A stretch of 64,000 bases of DNA. Origin: Streptomyces sp. WP-1. Lineage in GTDB: Bacteria; Actinomycetota; Actinomycetes; Streptomycetales; Streptomycetaceae. Of this stretch, positions 25,752 through 33,572 are shown piece after piece (positions within the stretch are counted from its first letter, which is position 1; every line of letters begins with the position of its first letter). The position numbers were made by a program, and so were the translations under genes. The stretch is taken from positions 6,853,001 to 6,917,000 of the forward strand of contig NZ_CP123923.1 of the NCBI RefSeq assembly GCF_030450125.1, written 5' to 3'. The notes below the pieces were generated by a model that ran no database searches, was not told where the DNA came from, and saw only the letters and a list, made by a program, of their open reading frames with translations.

Positions 25752-27554
25752 ATGCACCCCGACCGTGAGTCCTCCTGGACCCCGCCCGCCGACGCCGAGG
25801 ACAGGCCCCGGCAGTGGCGGCGGATCCTCAAGCTGTTCCGTCCCTACCGCGGGCGGCTCGCCGTCGTCGGCCTGCTGGTCGGCGCCTCCTCGCTGGTCTC
25901 GGTGGCCACACCGTTCCTGCTCAAGGAGATCCTCGACGTCGCCATCCCGCGCGGCCGCACCGGCCTGCTGAGCCTGCTCGCGCTCGGCATGATCCTCAGC
26001 GCGGTCCTCTCCAGCGTCTTCGGCGTGCTCCAGACGCTGATCTCGACCACCGTCGGCCAGCGCGTCATGCACGACCTGCGCACCGCCGTCTACGGCCGGC
26101 TCCAGCGCATGTCGCTGGCCTTCTTCACCCGCACTCGCACCGGCGAGGTGCAGTCCCGCATAGCCAACGACATCGGCGGCATGCAGGCGACGGTCACCTC
26201 CACCGCCACCTCCCTGGTCTCCAACGCCACCAGCGTGGTCGCCACCATCGTCGCGATGGTCGCCCTCGACTGGCGGCTCACCATCGTCTCGCTGCTCCTG
26301 CTGCCGGCCTTCGTCTGGATCAGCCGCCGCGTCGGCAATGAGCGCAAGCGGATCACCACCGAGCGCCAGAAGCAGATGGCCGCCATGGCCGCCACGGTCA
26401 CCGAGTCCCTCTCGGTCAGCGGCATCCTGCTCGGCCGCACCATGGGCCGCACCGGCTCGCTCACCGGCTCCTTCGCCGAGGAGTCCGAGCGGCTGGTCGA
26501 CCTGGAGGTCCGCTCGAACATGGCCGGGCGCTGGCGGATGGCCGTGATCACCATCGTGATGGCCGCGATGCCCGCCGTCATCTACTGGACGGCAGGGCTG
26601 GCCCTCCGGTTCGGCGGCCCCCAGGTCTCGCTCGGCACCATCGTCGCCTTCGTCTCGCTCCAGCAGGGCCTGTTCCGCCCGGCCGTGAGCCTGCTGGCCA
26701 CCGGCGTCCAGATCCAGACCTCCCTCGCGCTCTTCCAGCGCATATTCGAGTACCTGGACCTGCCGATCGACATCACCGAGCGCCCCCGGCCGGTCCACCT
26801 CGACCGGGTCAAGGGCGAAGTCCGCTTCGAGGAGGTCGAGTTCCGCTACGACGACAAGGGCGGCCCCGTCCTCGACGGCATCGACGTCACCGTCCCCGCC
26901 GGCAACAGCCTCGCGGTCGTCGGACCCACCGGCGCGGGCAAGTCCACCCTGGGCTACCTGGTGCCGCGGCTCTACGACGTCACCGGCGGCCGGGTCACCC
27001 TCGACGGGGTCGACGTCCGCGACCTGGACTTCGACACCCTCGCCCGCGCGGTCGGCGTGGTCTCGCAGGAGACGTACCTCTTCCACGCCTCCGTCGCCGA
27101 GAACCTGCGCTTCGCCAAGCCGGACGCCACCGACGAGGAACTGCACGCGGCGGCCCGGGCGGCGCAGATCCACGAGCACATAGCGGCGCTGCCCGACGGC
27201 TACGACACGGTCGTGGGCGAGCGCGGCCACCGCTTCTCCGGCGGCGAGAAGCAGCGCCTCGCCATCGCCCGCACCATCCTGCGCGACCCCCCGGTCCTCA
27301 TTCTGGACGAGGCGACCAGCGCCCTGGACACCCGGACCGAGGCCGCCGTGCAGGAGGCCATCGACGCCCTCTCGGCGAACCGTACGACGATCACCATCGC
27401 CCACCGGCTGTCCACCGTCCGGGGCGCCGACCAGATCGTGGTGCTGGACTCCGGGCAGGTCGCCGAGCGCGGCACGCACGAGGAACTGCTGGAGCGCGAC
27501 GGGCGGTACGCGGCCCTGGTGCGCAGGGACGCGCAACTGGAGCCGGCCGGGTGA
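25752..27554 (+). CDS. ABC multidrug-type exporter (fused TMD-NBD)
   Basis: A 600-residue half-transporter, six spans (about 35-330) plus ATPase domain (about 360-590). All motifs are canonical: Walker A GPTGAGKST, Q-loop VVSQETYLF, signature FSGGEKQR, Walker B LILDEATSALD and switch His TIAHRLS, so it can work as a homodimer, unlike the pair at 15041-18642. AGGAG precedes the ATG. It diverges from marR and is probably induced when that regulator is released by a ligand that the exporter also transports. Confidence 0.93.
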   Translation: MHPDRESSWTPPADAEDRPRQWRRILKLFRPYRGRLAVVGLLVGASSLVSVATPFLLKEILDVAIPRGRTGLLSLLALGMILSAVLSSVFGVLQTLISTTVGQRVMHDLRTAVYGRLQRMSLAFFTRTRTGEVQSRIANDIGGMQATVTSTATSLVSNATSVVATIVAMVALDWRLTIVSLLLLPAFVWISRRVGNERKRITTERQKQMAAMAATVTESLSVSGILLGRTMGRTGSLTGSFAEESERLVDLEVRSNMAGRWRMAVITIVMAAMPAVIYWTAGLALRFGGPQVSLGTIVAFVSLQQGLFRPAVSLLATGVQIQTSLALFQRIFEYLDLPIDITERPRPVHLDRVKGEVRFEEVEFRYDDKGGPVLDGIDVTVPAGNSLAVVGPTGAGKSTLGYLVPRLYDVTGGRVTLDGVDVRDLDFDTLARAVGVVSQETYLFHASVAENLRFAKPDATDEELHAAARAAQIHEHIAALPDGYDTVVGERGHRFSGGEKQRLAIARTILRDPPVLILDEATSALDTRTEAAVQEAIDALSANRTTITIAHRLSTVRGADQIVVLDSGQVAERGTHEELLERDGRYAALVRRDAQLEPAG

Positions 27555-27601
27555 AAGCGGTGACCGGGGGTCAAGGGGCTCGGACCGGCCACCGGAGCCA
27601 C

Positions 27602-27645
27602 TGTCGGGGGCGGGTAATTGGGCCGACAAGCTGAATATATGTCGG
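27602..27645. promoter_or_regulatory. CCGACA-N11-TGTCGG inverted repeat plus extra half-site
   Basis: CCGACA (27623-27628) and TGTCGG (27640-27645) form a perfect inverted repeat with an AT-rich centre, 32 bp before the MltG-like gene. Another TGTCGG occurs at 27602-27607. Candidate operator for that gene; the binding protein is unknown. Confidence 0.45.
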
Positions 27646-27677
27646 GGTTGCGGTGATTCGCGTATTACGGTTCCCGC

Positions 27678-28604
27678 ATGCTGACGCACATTCCGCCACG
27701 GAGAAGGACCCGACTGACACGCCGGGGCAGACTCGCCCTCGTCGCGGCCGGCGCCGTCGTGGCCGGTACCGCCGTGACGGTGCCGCTGCTGACAGTGGCC
27801 GACCACCATGAGGAGCCGAGGCCCGCCGCGCTCGTCGTCCCTGAGGGCTGGCGTGCGAGCCAGGTCTACGACGCGATCGACAAGGCGCTCGCCCTGCCCT
27901 CGGGCAGCACCCGCACCTCGCTCGGCAAGGCCCGGCTGACGCTGCCCAAGGACGCCGGGGGCAACCCGGAGGGCTATCTCTTCCCGGCCGCCTACCCCCT
28001 GCGCAAGGGCGCGACCCCGGAGTCCGTACTGCGCTCCATGGTGGACACCGCGCACGAGAAGTTCGACGGCGCACCGGTCGCCGCCGGAGCGCAGCGCAAC
28101 TCGACGAACGTCTACCAGGCGCTCACCATCGCCAGCATCGTCCAGGCCCAAGCGGTGAAGAAGGAGGACATGGGCAAGGTCGCCCGGGTCATCCTCAACC
28201 GGCTGGAGCGCGGGATGCCGCTGCAACTGGACTCCACCCTCAGCTACGCGCTGGGCCGCGCGCGCACCACCGAGGCGGACACCAGGAGCGACAGCCCCTA
28301 CAACACCTATCAGCGCATGGGCCTGCCGCCGACGCCGATCGGCAATCCCGGCGAGGACGCGATGCGCGCCGCCATCAATCCGACGCCGGGCGACTGGCTG
28401 TACTTCGTGACGGTCAAGCCCGGGGACACCCGCTTCACCGCCGACTACGACACACACATGCGCAATGTGGCGGACTTCAACTCCGAGCAGCAGAAGGCCG
28501 AGCAGCAGAGGGTCGAACAGCAGACGGGGCAGAGCCAGGGCCAGAGTCCGTCCCCGAGCCGGTCCGCCTCCCCGTCCGCGACACGGTCCGGCAAGACCGG
28601 CTGA
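27678..28604 (+). CDS. MltG/YceG-like protein with catalytic Glu replaced by Gln
   Basis: A 308-residue protein of the endolytic transglycosylase family that terminates nascent glycan strands. It has a basic N-terminus, one membrane span (about 17-40) and an extracellular YceG domain. Conserved parts are EGYLFPAAYPL, VILNRLERGMPLQLDSTLSYALG, SPYNTYQRMGLPPTPIGNPGEDAMRAAINP and WLYFVTV. The catalytic segment, ASIVE in E. coli MltG (Glu218), reads ASIVQ here (Gln156), so transglycosylase activity should be lost or altered. The LysM-like N-terminal module seen in long members is mostly absent. The Ser/Gln-rich tail is disordered. No good ribosome binding site precedes the ATG. Confidence 0.85.
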   Translation: MLTHIPPRRRTRLTRRGRLALVAAGAVVAGTAVTVPLLTVADHHEEPRPAALVVPEGWRASQVYDAIDKALALPSGSTRTSLGKARLTLPKDAGGNPEGYLFPAAYPLRKGATPESVLRSMVDTAHEKFDGAPVAAGAQRNSTNVYQALTIASIVQAQAVKKEDMGKVARVILNRLERGMPLQLDSTLSYALGRARTTEADTRSDSPYNTYQRMGLPPTPIGNPGEDAMRAAINPTPGDWLYFVTVKPGDTRFTADYDTHMRNVADFNSEQQKAEQQRVEQQTGQSQGQSPSPSRSASPSATRSGKTG

Positions 28605-28608
28605 GAGA

Positions 28609-28715
28609 TCGGCCGGTTCAAGGCCGGCCGAGGCAGGGGCGACCGATGCGCGACCGACCGATACAAGGCCGACCGATTCAGGCCGACCGATTCAAAGCGG
28701 ACCGGTTCAACGGGG
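28609..28715. repeat. Degenerate 14-bp tandem repeats between convergent genes
   Basis: Variants of GGCCGACCGATTCA recur about six times between the MltG-like stop and the flavoprotein stop, the best at 28668-28694. Within it GGCCGG-N7-CCGGCC (28611-28629) can form a hairpin and may act as a terminator. Confidence 0.55.
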
Positions 28716-28735
28716 CGCGGCGGCGCGGCGGTTCG

Positions 28736-29815
28736 TCACGCGGCGGCCGACCGGTCCTCCGCGAGCAGTCGCCTGATGCCCCGTACGGCCGCGCGGCCGG
28801 CCCGGTTGGCGCCGATGGTGCTGGCCGAGGGACCGTAGCCGACGAGGTGGATCCGGGGGTCGGCCACCGCGCGCGTCCCCTCCAGCCGGATCCCGCCGCC
28901 CGGCGCGCGCAGCCGCAGCGGGGCGAGATGCCCGAGCGCCGCCCGGAACCCGGTCGCCCACAGGATCACATCGGCGTCCACACGGTTGCGGTCCCGCCAT
29001 TCCACGCCGTCGGGGGTGATCCGGTCGAACATCGGCCGCCGGTCCAGGACCCCGTCCGCGAGTCCGCGGCGGATCGCGTCGTTCAGGGGCAGCCCGGTGA
29101 CCGAGACCACGCTGTGCGGCGGCAGTCCCTCGCGCACCCGTTCTTCCACCAGCGCGACGGCGGCCCGGCCGGCGTCCGCGTCGAACGGGCCCTCGCGGAA
29201 GACCGGTGGCCGCCGGGTGACCCAGGTGGTCGCGGCGGCGTACGGGGCGAGTTCCAGCAGATGCTGGGTGCCGGAGGCGCCACCGCCCACGACCACCACC
29301 CGCTTCCCGGTGAACTCCTCGGGCCCGGCGTACCGCGCGGTGTGCAACTGCCGCCCGCGGAAGGTCTCCTGGCCCGGATAACGCGGCCAGAACGGATGCT
29401 CCCAGGTGCCGGTCGCGTTGATCAGCGCGCGGGTCGACCAGGTGCCGTCGGAGGTCTCCACGAGCAGCCGCCCGGCGTCCCCCTCGCGCACCGCCCGCAC
29501 CTCCACCGGGCGCCGTACCCGCAGGTCGAAGGCGCGTTCGTACCGGTCGAAGTACGCGCCGATCACCTCGGCCGAGGGGCGCCCGGGGTCGGCGTCGGCC
29601 AACTCCATGCCGGGCAGCGCGTGCATCCCGTGCACCTTGCCGTACGTCAGCGAGGGCCAGCGGAACTGCCAGGCGCCGCCCGGTGCGGGGGAGTGGTCGA
29701 GGACCACGAAGTCGCGGTCCGGCTCGAATCCGGCGCGGCGCAGGTGATAGGCGCCGGACAGTCCTGCCTGACCGGCGCCGACGACGACCACCTCGACCTC
29801 ACGCAATTCGTTCAC
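28736..29815 (-). CDS. FAD-dependent NAD(P)-binding oxidoreductase (flavin monooxygenase-like)
   Basis: A 359-residue flavoprotein. The FAD Rossmann motif is VVVVGAGQAGLSGAYHLRRAG near the N-terminus, and a second dinucleotide motif VVVVGGGASGTQHLLEL lies near residue 170. The ATGF-like motif near the C-terminus (VILWATGFRAALGHL) and the PGGAWQFRWPSL segment match the YhiN/CzcO-like and flavin monooxygenase group. The GTG at 29815 was chosen; upstream sequence looks non-coding. It diverges from the YjbQ gene. Substrate unknown; family proteins oxygenate S, N or ketone groups. Confidence 0.85.
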   Translation of the reverse strand: MNELREVEVVVVGAGQAGLSGAYHLRRAGFEPDRDFVVLDHSPAPGGAWQFRWPSLTYGKVHGMHALPGMELADADPGRPSAEVIGAYFDRYERAFDLRVRRPVEVRAVREGDAGRLLVETSDGTWSTRALINATGTWEHPFWPRYPGQETFRGRQLHTARYAGPEEFTGKRVVVVGGGASGTQHLLELAPYAAATTWVTRRPPVFREGPFDADAGRAAVALVEERVREGLPPHSVVSVTGLPLNDAIRRGLADGVLDRRPMFDRITPDGVEWRDRNRVDADVILWATGFRAALGHLAPLRLRAPGGGIRLEGTRAVADPRIHLVGYGPSASTIGANRAGRAAVRGIRRLLAEDRSAAA

Positions 29816-29886
29816 GCTTCTACCAACAGCGTGCCGTGCGCGGCTCTTCCCGCCCGCTGTCGTACCCATGCGTCAGGATGGGAGCC

Positions 29887-30309
29887 ATGTCAGATGCCTT
29901 CACCACCCGAATGCTGAACGTGTCCACCGGTACCCGGGAGCGCGTGGTCGACCTCACCGGGGACTGCGAGGACTTCCTGCGCGAGGCGGCGGGCGGTCGC
30001 GACGGCCTGCTGAACATCTTCGTCCCGCACGCCACCGCCGGGATCGCCGTCATCGAGACCGGAGCCGGCAGCGACGACGACCTCCTCGCCCTCCTGCACA
30101 CCCTGCTCCCCGCCGACGACCGCTGGCAGCACCGCCACGGCAGCCCCGGCCACGGCCGCGACCATGTCCTCCCGGCGCTGGTCCCACCGCACGCGACCCT
30201 GCCGGTGATCGCCGGCCACCTGGAACTCGGCACCTGGCAGTCGGTGTGCCTGGTGGACACGAACAAGGACAACCCCGACCGGCAGGTGCGGCTGTCCTTC
30301 CTCGGGTGA
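29887..30309 (+). CDS. YjbQ family protein (UPF0047)
   Basis: A 140-residue single-domain protein. FTTRMLNVSTGTRERVVDLT, GLLNIFVPHATAGIAVIETG, DDRWQHRHGSPGHGRDHVLPALVPPHATLPVIAGHLELGTWQSVCLVD are the family signatures, including the conserved His and Glu of the presumed active site. E. coli YjbQ can replace thiamine phosphate synthase weakly, but the true role is unsettled. ATG 29887 is chosen; ATG 29878 three codons earlier is possible. Confidence 0.93.
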   Translation: MSDAFTTRMLNVSTGTRERVVDLTGDCEDFLREAAGGRDGLLNIFVPHATAGIAVIETGAGSDDDLLALLHTLLPADDRWQHRHGSPGHGRDHVLPALVPPHATLPVIAGHLELGTWQSVCLVDTNKDNPDRQVRLSFLG

Positions 30310-30449
30310 TTCCGTCGCCGATTCCGCCGCAGGGCGAACAAATGCTCAATCACGTACGGTGTGGTGGACGCAGCAAGCCGGGCTCGCCGCGACAGATGTG
30401 GTTGCGCAGTACGCGGCAGCCCCGGTCCGTCCAGGCCGGGAGAGGAAGC

Positions 30450-31763
30450 ATGAGAATACGCGTCCGGCAGCGGCCCAGGAGCCGCCGCACAGCCCTGCGT
30501 GCCGGGGTTCCGCTGACCACTCTGGCGCTCGCCGTCGCCGGTTGCGGCGCATCGGTCACGCCCGGGACGACCACGACCTCCCTGCGGGACACCGCCGCCA
30601 CCCGGGGCACACCGACTCCGGGCGCCACGAGCCCGACGCCGAGCCCCACCGACACCGACACCGGCACCGCCACGGCCACCGGCACCGCGCACACCGCCCC
30701 GACGGCGACCGCCTCCTGCACGGACCAGACCCTGGCCGGTATGACCACGGCTCAGCGAGTCGGACAGCTCTTCATGGGCGGCCTCAACGCGGCCGGCCCG
30801 GACCAGGCCCAGCTGCGCATCCTGCGGGACAACCACGTGGGCTCCGTCATGCTGACCGGCCGCAGCTCCGCCGGTACGGCGGCGACCCGGAAGATCGTCG
30901 ACGGGTTCCGGGGCCAGGCGGACCGGGTCGGCGGCAAGCAGGTCGGCCTGCTGGTGGCGACGGACCAGGAGGGCGGCAAGGTACAGGTGCTCAACGGCCC
31001 CGGCTTCTCGGCCATGCCCAACGGAGTGACCCAGGGCCAGAAGTCGACCGTGATGCTGCGCACCGAGGCCGCCATGTGGGCCCAGCAGCTCAAGCGCGCC
31101 GGGGTCGACCTGAACCTGGCGCCGGTCGCCGACGTGGTCCCCGCCTCGCTGGGCACCCGCAACGTCCCCATCGGCTCCTTCCAGCGCGAGTACGGCAACA
31201 CCCCGGGCCCCGTGATTTCCCACACCGGTGCCTTCGCCGCGGGCTTCAGGCAGTCGGGCGTGATGACCACGCTCAAGCACTTCCCCGGGCTGGGTCAGGT
31301 GATCGGCAACACCGACACCACCGCCGACGTCGTGGACTCGGTGACGACCAGCACCAGTGCCAGCCTCGACCCGTTCAAGTCCGGGATCCAGGCCGGATCG
31401 CCGTTCGTGATGGTCTCGTCGGCTACCTACAACAAGATCGACGCCAAGCACATCGCGGCCTTCTCACCGACGGTCATCGGCCAACTGCTGCGCGGCCAGA
31501 TGGGCTTCAAGGGTGTGGTCATCTCCGACGACATCGGGAACGCGGTCGCCGTACGGTCCTTCACCCCCGCCCAGCGGGCGCTGAACTTCACCTCGGCGGG
31601 CGGGGACATGATCCTCACGGTGCGGCCGGACGTCATACCCGCGATGGCGCAGGCCATCCAGACCCGGATGGGGCAGGACGCCTCCTACCGGGCGAAGATC
31701 GACGACAGTGTGCGCCGGATACTCGACGCCAAGCACAACGCGGGCCTGCTCCAGTGCAGTTGA
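30450..31763 (+). CDS. Glycoside hydrolase family 3 lipoprotein (NagZ-like)
   Basis: A 437-residue exported lipoprotein: signal peptide with lipobox VAGC, a Thr/Pro-rich linker to about residue 90, then a GH3 domain. LLVATDQEGGKVQVL, VDLNLAPVADV, TLKHFPGLGQV and the catalytic-nucleophile strand GVVISDDIGNAVAV are recognisable. In NagZ the loop after KHFPGHG holds an Asp-His catalytic dyad; here it reads GNTDTTADV with no His, so acid/base catalysis may differ. Expected activity is removal of N-acetylglucosamine from wall fragments or related glycans. ATG 30450 follows GGGAGAGGAA. The stop codon opens an 8-bp tandem repeat array. Confidence 0.9.
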   Translation: MRIRVRQRPRSRRTALRAGVPLTTLALAVAGCGASVTPGTTTTSLRDTAATRGTPTPGATSPTPSPTDTDTGTATATGTAHTAPTATASCTDQTLAGMTTAQRVGQLFMGGLNAAGPDQAQLRILRDNHVGSVMLTGRSSAGTAATRKIVDGFRGQADRVGGKQVGLLVATDQEGGKVQVLNGPGFSAMPNGVTQGQKSTVMLRTEAAMWAQQLKRAGVDLNLAPVADVVPASLGTRNVPIGSFQREYGNTPGPVISHTGAFAAGFRQSGVMTTLKHFPGLGQVIGNTDTTADVVDSVTTSTSASLDPFKSGIQAGSPFVMVSSATYNKIDAKHIAAFSPTVIGQLLRGQMGFKGVVISDDIGNAVAVRSFTPAQRALNFTSAGGDMILTVRPDVIPAMAQAIQTRMGQDASYRAKIDDSVRRILDAKHNAGLLQCS

Positions 31764-31824
31764 GGCCCTGAGGCCCTGAGGCCCTGAGGCCCTGAGGCCC
31801 TGAGGCCCTGAGGCCCTGAGGCTC
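31761..31824. repeat. 8-bp tandem repeat TGAGGCCC, 7 perfect copies
   Basis: Seven exact TGAGGCCC units (31761-31816) and an eighth TGAGGCTC (31817-31824) fill the gap between two convergent genes. The first unit's TGA is the stop of the GH3 gene, so copy-number change would not alter either protein. Only 4-bp GGCC self-pairing is possible, so it is not an obvious terminator. Confidence 0.95.
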
Positions 31825-31844
31825 GGGCCGGCCGCGTGGCGTGG

Positions 31845-33572
31845 TCAGGACGTCCACGCGGCCAGGCACAGGGCACGGTCAAGTTCGGTCGTGTAGTGGG
31901 CCGCGGCCAGCCAGGCGCGGGCGAAGCGGTCGGGGTCGGTGGGGCGCAGGCGGCCGAAGACGTCATGGGCGCGGTCCGCGGCGGCGGAGCGCAGGTCCGT
32001 GAGGAGTTCGGCCGCCGTGGCGAGCCCGCACCGGCGCAGCCGCCGGGCGTCGGCGCCGGTGTCGCCGGGAAGGGCGAGGACCGGGCGGCCGCCCGAGACG
32101 GTCTGGTGGACGCGGCGGCGCAGCAGGTGGATCGGCGCCTCGTCGCAGGCGGATACGGGTACGGGTACGAGTGCGGCTGCGGACGGGGCGGTTGCGGTGG
32201 TGGGCAGGTCGGCGCCCTGGAGCCGGTCCAGGCCGAGGTCGAGACGGGTGTCGGCCCGCGTCGGATGCTCGGTGGCGAGCAGGTGGGCCCGGGGGTGCGG
32301 GGCCGGGGTGAGCCGGGCCACGACCCGGAGCCGGGTGCCACGGGCGGCGGACAGCAGGCGCAGGTTGTCGCGGTGGGGGAGCGCGGGGTCGTCGTACGCC
32401 GCCGTCAGCCGCAGGGGTACGCCGGCGCAGTCGGCGAGGAGGCAGTCGCCCGCCGCCTCCGCCGCGGTGCCGGTGAGGGTGATGTCCAGGAACAGCAGGT
32501 CATGGCCGCCGGTCAGGGCGCGGGCGATCTGGTCGGGCACCGGCTCCGCCCAGAGCCGGGCCACCGGCTCCTCGTGCCAGCCGGCGCCGGGCGCCCGTAC
32601 GGCCCGTACCCCCGCGCCCGCACCGAGGCGGCCCGTCGGGGAGACGGTGGCGCCCGACACCGCGAGTCCGGCACGGGCCAGCTCACGATGGGTCAGCGCC
32701 GTGTCGCCGACGCGCACGGCACGGTCGGCCGCGCCCACCGCACGCCCGGCGCCGCCCGGGGTCACGTCGGACACCTGGTACAGCCGGCCCGCCGCGTCGG
32801 CGGTCCAGGTCACCGCGCCCGCGTAGCCGCTCGCGGTGAGCACCGGCTCGGAGAACAGGCCGTACAGGCGCAGCGAGCCGTCCGGGCGGTAGGGCTGCCG
32901 CGCGGTGCCGCGCAGCGCGGTCAGTTCGCCGCCGGACGCGTTCGGCAGGCGGTGGGCGACGGACAGGAGGTCGTACAGACCGGCGGCGAGATCGGTCAGG
33001 TGGTACGCCGGATCGGCCGCGCGGGCGGCGCGCAGGGCGGTGACCACGGAGACGGCCGAGGCCGCGGCCCGGTGCAGGCCCGCGAGCCGCGCGGTGTGCG
33101 CGGCGCGCAGCAACTCCGCCTGGAGCACGGCGCCCGCCCCGTCCGTACCGGCCTCCAGCACGGCGGACGTGGCCAGTTGTACGGCACGGACGGCGGCACG
33201 CTGCTCCGCTGTGGCCGTCTCGGGAGCCTGGGCGGCGTCCTCCTCCGTGGCCGAGCCGTCCGGCACAGCGGCGGAGCCGGTGTCCTCCGCGACCGGGGCC
33301 AGGGAGACGGCCGCGGCGCGGTGCAGGCAGTCCGGGGCCAGCAGACAGCCGCAGCGCACGGCGTCCGTCCCGGTCACCGAGCCGTTGGGGGCGTGCAGTT
33401 CGAGGTCGGTGTCGTCGTCCACGGCGATGCGGACGACAGCGCCGACGCGGACCACGGGCCGGTCCGCCAGCTTGGCGATGCCGGAGTCGAGGCGCTTGCG
33501 CAACCGGGGTGAGAGCGCCGCGACGAGTGCGGCGGTCACGGCCGGTGCGACCGGGGGCAGTTGCGGGCTCAT
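31845..33572 (-). CDS. SWIM zinc-finger protein (YehQ-like)
   Basis: A 575-residue cytoplasmic protein. A SWIM-type zinc site CxC-x5-C-x-H is visible as CGCLLAPDCLH (Cys74, Cys76, Cys82, His84). SWIM domains bind DNA or protein partners. The remainder is mixed alpha/beta with no motif I recognise. Its ATG overlaps the stop of the DUF5682-VWA gene by 4 bp with GGGAGAAG upstream, so it is translationally coupled to it. In E. coli the SWIM protein YehQ is likewise encoded beside a VWA protein and a MoxR ATPase (YehP, YehL). Role within the complex is unknown. Confidence 0.82.
   Translation of the reverse strand: MSPQLPPVAPAVTAALVAALSPRLRKRLDSGIAKLADRPVVRVGAVVRIAVDDDTDLELHAPNGSVTGTDAVRCGCLLAPDCLHRAAAVSLAPVAEDTGSAAVPDGSATEEDAAQAPETATAEQRAAVRAVQLATSAVLEAGTDGAGAVLQAELLRAAHTARLAGLHRAAASAVSVVTALRAARAADPAYHLTDLAAGLYDLLSVAHRLPNASGGELTALRGTARQPYRPDGSLRLYGLFSEPVLTASGYAGAVTWTADAAGRLYQVSDVTPGGAGRAVGAADRAVRVGDTALTHRELARAGLAVSGATVSPTGRLGAGAGVRAVRAPGAGWHEEPVARLWAEPVPDQIARALTGGHDLLFLDITLTGTAAEAAGDCLLADCAGVPLRLTAAYDDPALPHRDNLRLLSAARGTRLRVVARLTPAPHPRAHLLATEHPTRADTRLDLGLDRLQGADLPTTATAPSAAALVPVPVSACDEAPIHLLRRRVHQTVSGGRPVLALPGDTGADARRLRRCGLATAAELLTDLRSAAADRAHDVFGRLRPTDPDRFARAWLAAAHYTTELDRALCLAAWTS

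Noticed and set aside
31761..31824. Intrinsic terminator in the octamer array
   Set aside because: The units are direct repeats; only 4-bp GGCC self-pairing is available, so no stable hairpin.
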